Shown piece by piece: positions 25,223 to 35,300 of a stretch of DNA of 64,000 nt; position 1 is the first letter of the stretch; the number at the start of each line of letters is the position of its first letter. Both the position numbers and the translations under genes were made by a program. Under the pieces are notes generated by a model, which was not told the origin of the DNA, ran no database searches, and saw nothing but the letters and a program-made list of their open reading frames with translations. Source of the DNA: Shewanella indica (lineage in GTDB: Bacteria; Pseudomonadota; Gammaproteobacteria; Enterobacterales; Shewanellaceae); NCBI RefSeq assembly GCF_002836975.1, contig NZ_NIJK01000029.1, forward strand, positions 124,001-188,000, given 5' to 3'.

Positions 25223-26590
25223 TTACTGCTGTTCGGCCGTCTGGTTTTCCGTGGTTTGCTTCAATAGCCGACTGGTCATGGTACCGGCGGTCATGGAGCC
25301 GGATACGTTCAAGGCGGTACGCGCCATATCAATCAGCGGCTCGATGGAGATCAGCAGCGCCACAATGGCCACCGGCAGTCCCATGGCAGGCAGGACAATT
25401 AACGCCGCAAATGTTGCGCCGCCACCGACACCGGCGATCCCGAAAGAACTGATAGTCACTATGGCAATCAAGGACAGCATGAAATGCAAGTCCAGTGGAT
25501 CTATGCCCATGCTGGGCGCCACCATGACAGCCAACATCGCAGGATAGATACCGGCGCAGCCGTTCTGGCCGATAGTAGCGCCGAACGAGGCCGCCAGATT
25601 GGCAATGGCCGGCGGCACATTCAACTGGGTCACCTGAGCCTCGACATTCAATGGAATAGTCGCCGCCGAACTGCGCGACGAGAAGGCAAAGGTCAGCACG
25701 GGCCAAATTTTACGGAAGTAGTCCAGCGGGCTGACGCCTACCATGGCCACCAGTATGCCGTGAACAACAAACATCAGCAGAATGGCGACGTAAGAGGCCA
25801 GAATAAAGCCCAACAAATTGAGCATATCGGCGCCGCTGGAAGAGGCGACCACCTTGGCCATCAGCGCGGCAATACCATAGGGGGTCAACGCCATAATCAT
25901 CTTCACCAAGCGCATAACAATCGCCTGTGCACCTTCAACAAAGGTCCGTATGGGCGATTCCAGTTGCTCTTTCTCATGCATCACCTTGCGGGCCGCTATC
26001 CCGAGGAGGATACCGAAAATCACCACGGCAATGATGGAAGTGGAACGGGCACCGGCCAGATCGGCAAAAGGATTTACCGGAATAAAGCTCAGCAGCATTT
26101 GCGGTACAGTCAGATCGGCAATCGAAGCCGCCTTGGTATCCAATACTGCCATTTGCGCCGTTTCCCGGCTACCGGCGATCAGCCCCTCGGCAGAAATCCC
26201 AGAGATGGAAGTGACCAGAATACCTATCAAAGCCGCTATGGCCGTGGTCGCCATCAGAATAAATATGGTCAGGGAGGAGATCTTGCCGAGCGAGCCGCCC
26301 TTATCCAACTTGACCACTGCCGCGACCATGGACACCAGTACCAGGGGCATGATCACCATCTTCAGCAAGGCCACATAGCCACCGCCGACTATGGCAATCC
26401 AACTGAGCGTCTCTGCAGTGACCGGGCTATCCACGCCAAAGTATGACTGCATCAGGAAACCATAGGCACTGCCGAGGATTAAGCCGATCAGCACCAGACG
26501 GGATAATTTGTGCTCTTTTTGCTGTTGGTGAAACAGAATAAACAGAACGCCGAGAAATACCGCAATGGCTGCGATAACTGCAATAGACAT
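25223..26590 (-). CDS. tcyP: L-cystine:H+/Na+ symporter TcyP
   Basis: A 455-residue polytopic protein of the dicarboxylate/amino acid:cation symporter (SDF) family. It matches E. coli YdjN/TcyP: SIPLNVEAQ-like TIPLNVEAQVTQL, the ASFGATIGQNGCAGIYPAMLAVMVAP reentrant region (shown in parts), GVGGGATFAALIVLPAMGLP and the C-terminal LNVSGSMTAGT. These are the substrate and ion-binding elements of hairpin 2 and helices 7-8. It imports L-cystine with cation cotransport, supplying sulfur. Single gene with its own promoter region shared with the divergent S9 peptidase. Confidence 0.9.
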   Translation of the reverse strand: MSIAVIAAIAVFLGVLFILFHQQQKEHKLSRLVLIGLILGSAYGFLMQSYFGVDSPVTAETLSWIAIVGGGYVALLKMVIMPLVLVSMVAAVVKLDKGGSLGKISSLTIFILMATTAIAALIGILVTSISGISAEGLIAGSRETAQMAVLDTKAASIADLTVPQMLLSFIPVNPFADLAGARSTSIIAVVIFGILLGIAARKVMHEKEQLESPIRTFVEGAQAIVMRLVKMIMALTPYGIAALMAKVVASSSGADMLNLLGFILASYVAILLMFVVHGILVAMVGVSPLDYFRKIWPVLTFAFSSRSSAATIPLNVEAQVTQLNVPPAIANLAASFGATIGQNGCAGIYPAMLAVMVAPSMGIDPLDLHFMLSLIAIVTISSFGIAGVGGGATFAALIVLPAMGLPVAIVALLISIEPLIDMARTALNVSGSMTAGTMTSRLLKQTTENQTAEQQ

Positions 26591-26893
26591 ATGGAACCTT
26601 ATACGGGAAACGGTATATAGAGAGAGAATCTACCGCATAATAAGCGCTAGTTTAAGCACGACAAAATATTAAGTTATTATTCTTTATAGCCTCTGATTAT
26701 AAATGACCTGGCTTAACCCCACACAAAACGGCCAAATTTCACACGATACCGTACCAGCGCTAACAGAAAGTTACACAAAATAATCCCATCAAACCGTGCC
26801 CGGATAAGCTTGTTTTCATCATCCGGAGATATACTCCCGAGGCAGCCTTCGCTGCCAAATATAATAACTATCTGTATCTAAAGGAGACTTTCC
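26591..26893. other. Divergent intergenic region, tcyP / S9 peptidase
   Basis: About 300 bp. The left half is A+T rich and probably carries the tcyP promoter. The right half holds the ribosome site AAAGGAGA of the peptidase at 26880-26887. I see no clear operator, repeat or small gene. Confidence 0.4.
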
Positions 26894-28921
26894 GTGAAGA
26901 AGGTTGGAACTCTATTACTCTGCCTCTTGATGCCACTGGCATCGGCGTGGGCAGAGCCGGGCAAGCCCTTGTCGGTTGAGCTATTGTGGCAACTCAAGCG
27001 TATCGGTAGCCCGGTAGTATCGCCCGGCGGCGAGCATATCATCGCCCCCGTGACCGAGTATGATGTCAAGGCCGACAAAGGGTCGACCCAACTTTGGTAC
27101 TTTGATGCCGATGGCAAACATCAACGCCCACTGACTGCCGCCGGACTCAAGGTGAGCAACCCGGTATTTTCTCCCGATGGCAACACTCTGGCCTTTGTCA
27201 GCCAGCGCAATGAGGACGATGCCGGGCAGATCTATCTGCTGCCGATGAATGGCCCGGGTGAAGCCCAGCGGCTGACCGAGGTGCCTACCGGCGTGTACGG
27301 CATCAAATGGGTAGGTAACCATCTCTATTTCATCAGCAATATCTTCCCCGGGCAGGACTGGAAGCAGATGCAAGAGCAGCTGAAAGCCGACAAGGACAAC
27401 AAGACCTCGGCCAAGCAGTGGAATGCCCTGCCCTATGCCCAGTTCGATCATTGGCTGGATGAACGCCGTCAGGCGCATGTGTTCCGAATTCCTGCCAAGG
27501 GCGGCGAGATAGAAGCCATTACTCAAACACTGGGCCATGAGCTGCCTCGCTCGAGTCAAAGCGCCGGCAGCTATGATGTGTCTGCCGATGAGAAACTGAT
27601 CGCCTTCAACGCCTACGGCTCCGACAACCGGGTCGATCCCAAGCTGGATATCTTCCTCGGCAAGATAGGCGCAGACAAGGCAGAAAACCTGACACCGGAC
27701 AACGAAGCGCCCGATAGCCGCCCAAGCTTCAGCCCTGACGGCAAGACGCTGGCCTTCACTCGCCAGAAGATCCCGGGTTTCTATGCCGACACCTCCAGGC
27801 TGATGCTGCTGGATATCCACAGCCGTAAGCTCAAGACCCTGACCGCCAATTGGGACAGATCTGTGTCTCAGTTCAGCTGGACGCCGGATGGTAAAGGCTT
27901 CTACGCCGCCATTGATGATGCCGCCACCAGCCGTATCTATCATATTGATGCCAAGAGCGGCAAAGTGAAGGCGATCACCAAGGACACCAACTATGGTCAG
28001 CCGCAGATAGGCAAGAAAGGCACCCTGATTGCCCTCAACGACAGCTTCCTTTATCCGGCGCGACTGCTGGCGATCAATCCCAAGAACGGTAAAGGCCAAA
28101 GGCTGGAGCAGTTCAATAATGAACTGCTCAAGGATGTGGATCTGGGCAGCTATGAGTCTGTGACCTACAAGGGTTACAACAACCAGGATATCCAGATGTG
28201 GGTGCACTACCCACCGGGTTTCGATCGCAGCAAGAAGTACCCGCTGTTTATGCTGGTACACGGCGGCCCACACAACGCTATCAGTGATGGTTTCCACTAT
28301 CGCTGGAACGCCCAGACCTTTGCCTCCTGGGGTTATGTCACCGCCTGGCCCAATTTCCACGGTTCCAGCGGCTTCGGCCAGGAGTTTGCCGATGCCATCA
28401 ACCCGGACTGGAAAAACAAGTCTCTGGATGATGTCCTCAAGGCAGCCGACTGGTTTGAACAAAAGAGCTGGATCGACAGCGATCGCATGGTGGCCGGTGG
28501 TGCCAGCTACGGCGGCTATCTGACCTCCATCATCCTCGGGCAGAAACATCCGTTCAAGGCGCTGTTGATCCATGCCGCCGTGTACGACATGTACTCCCAG
28601 ATGGCTTCCGACTTCGCCGTGCACAGCACCCGCTTCGGCCATTACTGGGAAAAACCGGAGATCTACCAGTCGATTTCACCCCATTACTTTGCCGCCGGTT
28701 TCAATACACCGACCCTGGTGAGCCATGGTCAGCTGGACTACCGGGTGCCAGTGGGGCAAGGTTTTGAGTTGTTCCGCACCCTGCAAAGCCGTGGAGTGGA
28801 ATCGCGGATGATTTATTTCCCCGATGAAAACCACTGGATCATGAAGCCCAACAACTCCATCTATTGGTATAACCAGGTCAAAGACTGGATGACCCATTAT
28901 GCCGAGCCGGGCCCACGTTAA
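26894..28921 (+). CDS. Exported S9-family peptidase (prolyl oligopeptidase/DPP type)
   Basis: A 675-residue serine peptidase. The GTG start has an AAAGGAGA site; the signal peptide KKVGTLLLCLLMPLASAWA follows. Residues about 30-400 form a beta-propeller with repeated SPDGKTLAF-type blades, then an alpha/beta hydrolase domain with oxyanion region LVHGGPH, catalytic Ser in GGASYGGYLTS, Asp in HGQLDYRVP and His in DENHWI. It should cleave dipeptides or short peptides in the periplasm, like DPP5 or acylaminoacyl-peptidase relatives. It could feed peptides to pathways such as PepT. Exact specificity cannot be told. Monocistronic. Confidence 0.92.
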   Translation: MKKVGTLLLCLLMPLASAWAEPGKPLSVELLWQLKRIGSPVVSPGGEHIIAPVTEYDVKADKGSTQLWYFDADGKHQRPLTAAGLKVSNPVFSPDGNTLAFVSQRNEDDAGQIYLLPMNGPGEAQRLTEVPTGVYGIKWVGNHLYFISNIFPGQDWKQMQEQLKADKDNKTSAKQWNALPYAQFDHWLDERRQAHVFRIPAKGGEIEAITQTLGHELPRSSQSAGSYDVSADEKLIAFNAYGSDNRVDPKLDIFLGKIGADKAENLTPDNEAPDSRPSFSPDGKTLAFTRQKIPGFYADTSRLMLLDIHSRKLKTLTANWDRSVSQFSWTPDGKGFYAAIDDAATSRIYHIDAKSGKVKAITKDTNYGQPQIGKKGTLIALNDSFLYPARLLAINPKNGKGQRLEQFNNELLKDVDLGSYESVTYKGYNNQDIQMWVHYPPGFDRSKKYPLFMLVHGGPHNAISDGFHYRWNAQTFASWGYVTAWPNFHGSSGFGQEFADAINPDWKNKSLDDVLKAADWFEQKSWIDSDRMVAGGASYGGYLTSIILGQKHPFKALLIHAAVYDMYSQMASDFAVHSTRFGHYWEKPEIYQSISPHYFAAGFNTPTLVSHGQLDYRVPVGQGFELFRTLQSRGVESRMIYFPDENHWIMKPNNSIYWYNQVKDWMTHYAEPGPR

Positions 28922-28947
28922 TCGCCGATAATCGGCATCCAAGCAAG

Positions 28948-28972
28948 AAGGCGACTCAGGGTCGCCTTTTTT
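28948..28972 (+). terminator. Rho-independent terminator of S9 peptidase gene
   Basis: Stem AAGGCGAC / GTCGCCTT with TCAGG loop and six T. The core is almost the same as the porin terminator. Confidence 0.93.
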
Positions 28973-29184
28973 AGTGCCAAAAATGAGCCTAAATATAAGC
29001 TGCAACAACTAAATGAGGCGCTATCAATCCATCACTCAATAATTTTCCGAACTTCAAGATACTGTCATTCAAACAAGAAACCGCATAACAAGCGGTATTG
29101 CTGGCGACACTTTTTATCCTTGGGTACCATTGAACAATAAAGAAGCGCCTGGACATGCCGGCGCCAGGGAAAATGGATACCTGA

Positions 29185-30936
29185 ATGGAATTGAGATACG
29201 CGTTGCTGTGCCTGTTTTTGCTACTAACCAGCCTAAAACTATTTGCATTAGAGCAGGTTAAGCTTCCCGTTATTAATATAGAACAAAACAGCGTCGCGCT
29301 CGAAGAGTTCAAAATCGGCTATTTTATTGATAACAGCCAGAACCTTGGCTTTGAGCAGGCACGCCAGAAACCTTTCGGCGTAACCGATAATGTCACCACT
29401 TTGGGTACCAACGCCAGGGTCACCTGGTTCAAGCTGATACTGCACAATAGACTCTCGCAGGAAAAGCCGCTGTTGTTGCACCTGCCCCATGCCTACCATG
29501 TGCAGCAAATCGACATCTATGAAGAAAGCGGCCAACAACTGCAGCGACACGAGCAGTTGGATCTCGAACAGGCCGCCGACAACCCACTTATGTATCGGGG
29601 CACAGTGGTCTACCCACTGACTCTGGCGCCAGATCAGATAACAACCTTGTATATTCGTAGCCACGCTTACTCCCATCAATGGTTTGCCATGACACTGATG
29701 GATGGAGAAAATTCGCGGCGCGCTCTGGTGAGTACTCACTATGATATTGCGCTTATGGTGGGGATGTTGCTGGCGCTGGTGTTCTACAACTGCCTGCTGT
29801 ATTTCGCCAGCAGCAAGAAAGAGAACATCTACTATTCGCTGTACCTAATCTCCGGTCTGGTGTGGATTGCCTTGTCCTATGGCCTAGTCGCCAGCGTGTT
29901 CAACGCCTACGGCTCGAACGTCTTCATGCTCAATCTGTCGCTGCTCACCATGCCGATTTTCCTGCTGCTGTTTATGACGGCTATCTTCGAAACCAGGCAG
30001 TTCTACCCCACAGAGCACAAGGTGTTGCAATTGTTGTTGTTGCTGCTATTTGCCATTCTGATTTGGGGGCTGTTTGATATCTCAGCGGCACTCAAACCCG
30101 CCAGCAGTATGGCGGCAGTCATGATGTTGGTAACCTTCTCTGTGAGTATCTCCCTCTATCGCAAGGGCAATCCTCTGGTGAAATACTTTCTGGTGGGCCA
30201 CAGCTTCTTCGTAATCTTCAACGGCATAGCCGTGCTCTTCTACAAGGGCTTGATCTCTCCGAGCTACCTCAGCAGTCATGGAGTCGGCATAGGCATTATG
30301 CTGGAAGCCCTCACCCTGGCGTTTATCATCTCCTATAGGATCAAAATTCTTGAGGATATTCGCGCCTCGCAGGAAGAGCTTAAACGCCAGGCGGCCACCG
30401 ACCCTCTGACCAAACTCTATAACCGGCGCTATTTCTATTCCGAAGCCGACTATCAACTTAAGCTGGCCGGCCGCAATGGCGAGGCTATCTCTGTGCTTAT
30501 TCTGGATATAGACAGTTTCAAACAGATCAACGACAACTTTGGTCATCACTTGGGCGACAGGGTGATAGTCGCCCTGGCCAAATTATTGAAACAACACTGC
30601 CAAGGAGCCGAGATGGCGGCCCGTTTCGGCGGCGAAGAGTTCGTGATCTTGCTGCCGGGAGCCACACTAAACCAAGCCTTGCATCGAGCCGAGCAGCTGC
30701 GCCTCAATGTCGAAGCTATGCAACTGACCGCCGACACGGGAGACAAGATAAGTTGCACCATAAGCTTGGGCGTGGCCGAGGTTGAAGTTGCAACAGAATC
30801 GATAGAAGCGGCCGTCAAACGAGCCGACCACGCACTTTATCAAGCCAAAAACAGTGGTCGCAATCGGGTCGTCGCCAATTCAAGCGCTAGCGACCAAGGG
30901 TTAAATACCGACATTGAAATCAATCCAGGTCTTTAA
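29185..30936 (+). CDS. Diguanylate cyclase with 7TMR-DISM sensor
   Basis: A 583-residue membrane signalling enzyme. Signal peptide (about 1-22), periplasmic 7TMR-DISM extracellular domain (about 23-185) with [10 protein letters not shown] and [12 protein letters not shown] typical of that beta-sandwich, seven membrane helices (about 188-385), then a GGDEF domain (about 410-565) with [32 protein letters not shown] and an intact active site RFGGEEF. It should make cyclic di-GMP in response to a periplasmic ligand and influence biofilm or motility. No RxxD inhibitory site was seen immediately before the active motif. Its last 17 bp overlap the convergent mtgA. Confidence 0.93.
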   Translation: MELRYALLCLFLLLTSLKLFALEQVKLPVINIEQNSVALEEFKIGYFIDNSQNLGFEQARQKPFGVTDNVTTLGTNARVTWFKLILHNRLSQEKPLLLHLPHAYHVQQIDIYEESGQQLQRHEQLDLEQAADNPLMYRGTVVYPLTLAPDQITTLYIRSHAYSHQWFAMTLMDGENSRRALVSTHYDIALMVGMLLALVFYNCLLYFASSKKENIYYSLYLISGLVWIALSYGLVASVFNAYGSNVFMLNLSLLTMPIFLLLFMTAIFETRQFYPTEHKVLQLLLLLLFAILIWGLFDISAALKPASSMAAVMMLVTFSVSISLYRKGNPLVKYFLVGHSFFVIFNGIAVLFYKGLISPSYLSSHGVGIGIMLEALTLAFIISYRIKILEDIRASQEELKRQAATDPLTKLYNRRYFYSEADYQLKLAGRNGEAISVLILDIDSFKQINDNFGHHLGDRVIVALAKLLKQHCQGAEMAARFGGEEFVILLPGATLNQALHRAEQLRLNVEAMQLTADTGDKISCTISLGVAEVEVATESIEAAVKRADHALYQAKNSGRNRVVANSSASDQGLNTDIEINPGL

Positions 30937-31636
30937 GTGTTTGCAGCCCCAATTGCCGCATCTGCTGCTGGATCCAGTCGGCGCGGCGGTTCATGTAAGC
31001 ACTGGGCGGATTGATTTGATATTGCCAGGGATTGGGTAACAAGGCGGCCAGCAAGGCCGCCTCGCGGGACGACAACTGAGCGGCGTTCTTATGAAAATAG
31101 TGTTGCGCCGCCGCTTCAACGCCGTAGATCCCCGGGCCGAATTCAACAATATTCAGATACAACTCAAGGATCCTGGGCTTATCCAACACCGCCTCCAAAA
31201 GCAAGGTGAACCAGGCTTCAGCCCCCTTGCGAATAAAGCTACGCGAAGACCACATAAACAGGTTCTTGGCGGTTTGCTGGCTCAAGGTGCTGGCGCCTCT
31301 GAGGCGCTCTCCCTGAAGTTTATCTTCTATGGCAGTCTGAATCGCCTTGAGATCAAAACCGGAATGAAGGGCAAAACGCTGATCTTCACTGGCGATCACC
31401 GCCAGCTGCATATTGGCAGATATCTGAGTCAGCGGCTGCCACTGATGCTGCACCTGGTGCTGTACCTGTGTTACCGGCGCCGGTGGAAACCAATAGCGTT
31501 CAATACGCCAGCTCCACAGCGGTGGGTTAACAAACTTAAGGGCAATCACCATCAGCAGAGACAGTATCATCAGCCCCAACAACAGTTTTATCAGCCAGGC
31601 CGTCAGTCGCCTAAACCATCCCTTTTTCGCGGCCAA
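30920..31636 (-). CDS. mtgA: Monofunctional peptidoglycan glycosyltransferase MtgA
   Basis: A 238-residue inner-membrane enzyme that polymerises lipid II into glycan strands. One N-terminal membrane helix (about 13-35), then the GT51 domain: [17 protein letters not shown] with the catalytic Glu, [40 protein letters not shown], and a C-terminal [12 protein letters not shown]. The start is TTG at 31636, preceded by CAGGAG five bases away; this gives the family length (E. coli 242). The frame stays open to 31822 but would translate six 16-bp repeats, so the extension is rejected. The gene's 3' end overlaps the GGDEF gene. Confidence 0.93.
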   Translation of the reverse strand: MAAKKGWFRRLTAWLIKLLLGLMILSLLMVIALKFVNPPLWSWRIERYWFPPAPVTQVQHQVQHQWQPLTQISANMQLAVIASEDQRFALHSGFDLKAIQTAIEDKLQGERLRGASTLSQQTAKNLFMWSSRSFIRKGAEAWFTLLLEAVLDKPRILELYLNIVEFGPGIYGVEAAAQHYFHKNAAQLSSREAALLAALLPNPWQYQINPPSAYMNRRADWIQQQMRQLGLQTLKDLD

Positions 31637-31658
31637 ATTCGCTCCTGATAAATAAGCC

Positions 31659-31754
31659 CACCTGAAACTGAGTGCATCTGAAACTGAGTGCACCTGAAAC
31701 TGAGCGCACTTGAAACTGAGTGCATCTGAAACTGAGTGCACCTGAAACTGAGTG
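31659..31754. repeat. Six 16-bp tandem repeats before mtgA
   Basis: Six head-to-tail copies of CACCTGAAACTGAGTG-like 16-mers from 31659 to 31754. Copies 1 and 6 are identical, copies 2 and 5 share CATC, copy 3 ends GCG, copy 4 begins CACT. The array ends 22 bp before the mtgA start on the minus strand, so it lies in the mtgA leader or promoter. Sixteen is not a multiple of three, in keeping with non-coding sequence. Confidence 0.93.
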
Positions 31755-31870
31755 AGCCAGGAAACCCTCTGTGAATAATAATTGAGTATTTTGCCAGGTG
31801 CGAACCCGGCCCAAAATTCCAATCTGTAAGCTTATCCGGCGCACCAGAGAAACTCAGCGGCCCTCATTTC

Positions 31871-31909
31871 CCCTTAGCCAGAGCCCTTAGTCAGAGTCCT
31901 TAGCCAAGG
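31871..31909. repeat. Three 13-bp tandem repeats
   Basis: CCCTTAGCCAGAG, CCCTTAGTCAGAG and TCCTTAGCCAAGG follow each other without spacing in the space between the hydrolase gene and mtgA. Confidence 0.7.
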
Positions 31910-31938
31910 TCTATTAACCCTAGCTTATTAGTCAGCGC

Positions 31939-32586
31939 TCATGAGTCAGCGCCAAAGCGGCCGCACTCAAGAAAGCTCTGTACCGCCGCCAGCGTATCCT
32001 GATGCCAATGTATGGCCTTATGGCACAGGGGCAACACCAGCCAATCACTGGCATCATCACAACGGGTAGAAGCCAGGGGTACCCGGCCATCGGACTCGCC
32101 GTCAATCAAGGCACCCAAGGGATCCTGAGTCCCACTGCCGGCGATGATCCCAAGATGAGCCCGGCTATCCATGCGCCAGCTTGCCCAGCGCTGCCCCGGC
32201 AACAGAGATTGCAGCGGCTGAAATAGCCGGGAATATCCCGGAAGCTTATCGGCCAGACTCGCCAGCGGTGAACCATCATGGGGCGTGGCAATAAACACAC
32301 TGTGACCCACATTGCCGGGCGGTTGCTCTGCCAGCAGTTGCCGGACGATTAAGCCTCCCATGCTGTGAGCCACAAAGTGCACTCTGGGATACTGCTGCCA
32401 GTTCTGCTCATCCAGCGCCTGGCGCAAGGTCACTACCGCTTGTTGCAGTGAGCCGAAACGGGTGGGCAATCTGGGGCACAGGATCCTGTATTTCCGGGCC
32501 AGACCTTGGGCCAGAAACCCCATATCACGTTCATCTTTATTGAAGCCATGCACCAACACTACCAAGGCTTTGTTGCTATCTAGCAT
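31939..32586 (-). CDS. Alpha/beta hydrolase (esterase/lipase-like)
   Basis: A 215-residue cytosolic alpha/beta hydrolase. VVLVHGFNKDERDM gives the oxyanion region, VHFVAHSMGGLIVRQLL the nucleophile elbow with Ser in AHSMGG, and the catalytic Asp and His are likely in the DGRVPLAST and CHKAIHWHQD segments. The pattern is like small lipase/acyltransferase-type proteins found in many gammaproteobacteria. Its ATG shares one base with the trxC stop (TGATG), so it is translated with trxC. The start 32586 therefore is firm; a frame extending to 32820 would overlap trxC. Substrate unknown. Confidence 0.85.
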   Translation of the reverse strand: MLDSNKALVVLVHGFNKDERDMGFLAQGLARKYRILCPRLPTRFGSLQQAVVTLRQALDEQNWQQYPRVHFVAHSMGGLIVRQLLAEQPPGNVGHSVFIATPHDGSPLASLADKLPGYSRLFQPLQSLLPGQRWASWRMDSRAHLGIIAGSGTQDPLGALIDGESDGRVPLASTRCDDASDWLVLPLCHKAIHWHQDTLAAVQSFLECGRFGADS

Positions 32587-33011
32587 CAAGCAGGCTGACT
32601 CTTGAGCCACTGCTGAAATGCCTGTTTGGGCATAGCACCGGCCTGCTGGGCTATCATTCGGCCATTTTTGAACAGCATTATGGTCGGAATGGAGCGGATC
32701 CCATACTGGGCCGCCAGCGCTTGCTGAGCCTCGGTATCCAGCTTGCCGAAACGAAACTCCGGCTCCAGTTCGGCAGCGCTCTGCTCGAATATGGGAGCAA
32801 ACTGTTTGCAAGGGCCGCACCAGCCGGCCCAGAAATCCACCACCAACGGCAGCTCTGACTTATGGGCATGGTTGGCAAAGTTGGCATCAGTCAGTTCTAC
32901 TGGAAGGCCTTGAAACAAAGGCTGCTTGCAGTGGCCGCACTTAGGGCCTTGAGACAGGCGTTCTTCCGGCACCCGGTTCATTCCAGCGCATTGGGGACAC
33001 GCAATCAACAT
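32586..33011 (-). CDS. trxC: Thioredoxin 2 (TrxC)
   Basis: A 141-residue zinc-containing thioredoxin. Two CxxC pairs near the N-terminus (CPQC and CGHC) form the zinc ribbon; the thioredoxin domain has FWAGWCGPCKQFAP and cis-Pro in IRSIPTIMLF. It reduces disulfides in the cytosol and is induced by OxyR in E. coli during peroxide stress. Start has GAGGAG nearby. It is first in a two-gene operon with an alpha/beta hydrolase. Confidence 0.96.
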   Translation of the reverse strand: MLIACPQCAGMNRVPEERLSQGPKCGHCKQPLFQGLPVELTDANFANHAHKSELPLVVDFWAGWCGPCKQFAPIFEQSAAELEPEFRFGKLDTEAQQALAAQYGIRSIPTIMLFKNGRMIAQQAGAMPKQAFQQWLKSQPA

Positions 33012-33077
33012 AGGACTCTCCTCTCAAGCGGCGTTATCGCCGCACACTGTAAAATAGGGGAACGATATTAAACCGAT

Positions 33078-33818
33078 TCAAGTCAGATGAGGTCGCAACG
33101 CAGCCAATACCTGAGGATAATCGGCCTGATTATCCAAGGTCAGACTCAGATAGCCATCGCCGCGAAAAGCCCGGTCCAGCTCCAGCAAGATATGGGTTTG
33201 CTTTCCGGCAGGTACCAGGGTGAGCTCCACTTCACGCAAAAGGCGGATCCCAAGCCCTGCGGGCACAAACTCCAACTCCTGATAGCAACCTGAACCACTG
33301 CGAAACCCAGAGGTGTTGATATAGCCTTGCTCGACATCGGCTTTTTTAAGGATAAAGCCCAACTCTTCCATGGCCTGCAGCAGGTGCAGCAACAGCTGGG
33401 TAGGCTGGATCTGCAACAGATCCTGATCGCCCGGATCTATAGCGTAATCTATCGCCAGCCCGGTTTGCAGCCAGACCCGGCATTGATTGTTACGCACCGG
33501 CAACTCGGTAAATGGGGTCTCAGGATGCAACTGACCGATGAAAGGCAGTTCTCTCACCTCTCCGGCCTGAAGTTCAAAGCCTTCGCTGATACGCCAGCTG
33601 GCCAGACAATGATTGATAAAATGACTGCTGTCGCCATCACTGACCTTAACCCGAGTCATAAGGGCCAGCTCCAGGCCGGCAATACTCTGGCTTACCTCGC
33701 CGCCCTTGAGCACGATTCGGGCTTCGAAGGTTTGCCCTGGTTGCAGGTTGGCATTGAGTAAACGGGTATCGACACTGGCGCCACCAACGCCAACTGCAGC
33801 GAGTAATTTCTTAAACAT
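33078..33818 (-). CDS. Spo0M-like (arrestin-fold) protein
   Basis: A 246-residue protein of the SpoOM family, named from Bacillus sporulation-control protein M but widespread in bacteria that do not sporulate. The family start FKKLLAAVGVGGASVDT and the RLLNANLQPGQTFEARIVLKGG region are clear; the fold is a two-lobed beta-sandwich similar to arrestins. Function in gammaproteobacteria is unknown. It stands alone, 66 bp upstream of trxC on the same strand, and may be co-transcribed. Confidence 0.88.
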   Translation of the reverse strand: MFKKLLAAVGVGGASVDTRLLNANLQPGQTFEARIVLKGGEVSQSIAGLELALMTRVKVSDGDSSHFINHCLASWRISEGFELQAGEVRELPFIGQLHPETPFTELPVRNNQCRVWLQTGLAIDYAIDPGDQDLLQIQPTQLLLHLLQAMEELGFILKKADVEQGYINTSGFRSGSGCYQELEFVPAGLGIRLLREVELTLVPAGKQTHILLELDRAFRGDGYLSLTLDNQADYPQVLAALRPHLT

Positions 33819-33984
33819 CCTCTGTTCCTGATTTACTTAAAAGGCCTTGCCGCATTTAAGCCCCTTTTCTTCGGCGAGTAAAGGGTGGGCGCATCGGCTG
33901 TAAATTCCCAAACCCAATAAGCAGGCAGCAACGAAATCATTCTGAGCCAGTTAAAAACCAGAAGCTGACCAAATCACGCCCTAA

Positions 33985-35037
33985 TCAGGGATGGCGTAAA
34001 CAGACTTCTGCCAAAATCGGTGTATGGTCGCTCGCCTGGGCATCCAGCTCAAACTGCGGCCGCAGCAGGTGACTGTCATAAACCCGGTAATCCACCACTT
34101 CAGCCAGGCTATGCTGGCTACGGGCATCAAACTCCTGACTCAACAACAGATAGTCGATCACCCCGCCTTGAGAGCCGTGAAAATGGGTCACGGGCCGAGT
34201 CACTGTCACTCGCTCGCCACTTTGCTCAGAAGCTTCTCGCCAGAGCTGCCAGGCGTCAAACAGCTGAAAATGCGCCAGCTGCAGTTTCAGCCTTTCATCG
34301 GGCAGGCCGTAAAGGCCCGCGGCGCGAATATCCCCGTTATAGAGCTGCCCGGCACCCACCAACAGCCCCTTGAGTTCACTGGAGTCTATGCCGGCGTTAA
34401 AATCCCCCATCAGTACCACAGCGTTGCCGCTTTGCTGGCGCCGCTTGAGTATCGCCTGATACAACAACATTGCCTCACTGCCACGCTGCAAAGTGGCTGA
34501 CCAGCGGCCCAGCGCACTCTCGGCCAGCAGCCCGGCGGCACCTTGCTGCTCGACCGCGCCCTTGGGCAACTTATTGCGTGGTGATTTGAAATGCACCACA
34601 TAGGTATCACAGTGGCCGATCCCAGGCAGCATCAAGGTGGCTCTCAATATCTGACGACTGCTTTGAAACTCATCCTTGAGCCCCAGTGAAAATGCCAGTT
34701 CGGCATCCAGCGCCACCGCCGCCAGGGAAACGATTGGATAACGGCTTGCCAGAGCTACTACACTCTTGCGGGCAATAAAGCCTTCTACGACCGGCGAATC
34801 CACCAGCGCAAAGTGGGCAAGACCGGCAGCCTGACACAATTCACGCAGCGGCTCGGGGCTGAATACCTCCTGCCAGCCCACCAGATCTGGCTGCGCTTGC
34901 TGCAGCCAGCGGGCTATCCAATCGCACTTTTGTTGCCACTGTCCTTGGGTATAGATGTTGTTGAACTCATGAAACGCCAGCGGCGGCATGGCAAAATTGA
35001 ACAGATTCAGGCTGGCGATACGGATATTGGAAGACAT
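33985..35037 (-). CDS. Endonuclease/exonuclease/phosphatase-family protein
   Basis: A 350-residue EEP-superfamily hydrolase (DNase I-like fold). Motifs: IASLNLFNFA at the start, VGWQEVFSPEPLREL with the metal-binding Glu, VLMGDFNAGIDSSEL with Asp-Asn, and SDHTPILAEV with the catalytic Asp-His. There is no signal peptide with the start at 35037, so a cytosolic nuclease or phosphodiesterase is most likely; the frame continues to 35121 without a better ribosome site. The target (DNA, phospholipid or inositol phosphate) is unknown. Confidence 0.85.
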   Translation of the reverse strand: MSSNIRIASLNLFNFAMPPLAFHEFNNIYTQGQWQQKCDWIARWLQQAQPDLVGWQEVFSPEPLRELCQAAGLAHFALVDSPVVEGFIARKSVVALASRYPIVSLAAVALDAELAFSLGLKDEFQSSRQILRATLMLPGIGHCDTYVVHFKSPRNKLPKGAVEQQGAAGLLAESALGRWSATLQRGSEAMLLYQAILKRRQQSGNAVVLMGDFNAGIDSSELKGLLVGAGQLYNGDIRAAGLYGLPDERLKLQLAHFQLFDAWQLWREASEQSGERVTVTRPVTHFHGSQGGVIDYLLLSQEFDARSQHSLAEVVDYRVYDSHLLRPQFELDAQASDHTPILAEVCLRHP

Positions 35038-35241
35038 GAAAAGCGCTGCGGCTCCGGTAACCCTACTGAGTAATAGTGTTGATATTAAGCCGCTGCTGGG
35101 ATTTGTCCAATAGCCCCCCAAAAAACAACTTCCCGGCTACCCATTCCCCCCAATGGCGCCCAATAGCACAACAAACAAACAACAAAAAGCCGTTATTTGT
35201 GGCTAAACAACCCTGTTTAACGCGCTTTTTCAATCTCCCTC

Positions 35242-35269
35242 TTGACTTGTTTGCTTGCAACCATACAAT
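35242..35269 (+). promoter_or_regulatory. Sigma-70 promoter of the mgtE operon leader
   Basis: TTGACT (35242-35247), 16-bp spacer, TACAAT (35264-35269). Transcription should begin near 35276. Confidence 0.7.
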
Positions 35270-35300
35270 CGCCGCTTAATTAACCATACGGAGACCCACT

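Noticed and set aside
31637..31822. Longer start for MtgA including the repeat array
   Set aside because: It translates non-triplet repeats, exceeds the family length and ignores the AGGAG-TTG start.
32587..32820. Longer start for the alpha/beta hydrolase
   Set aside because: It would overlap most of trxC in another frame; the TGATG junction gives a better start.
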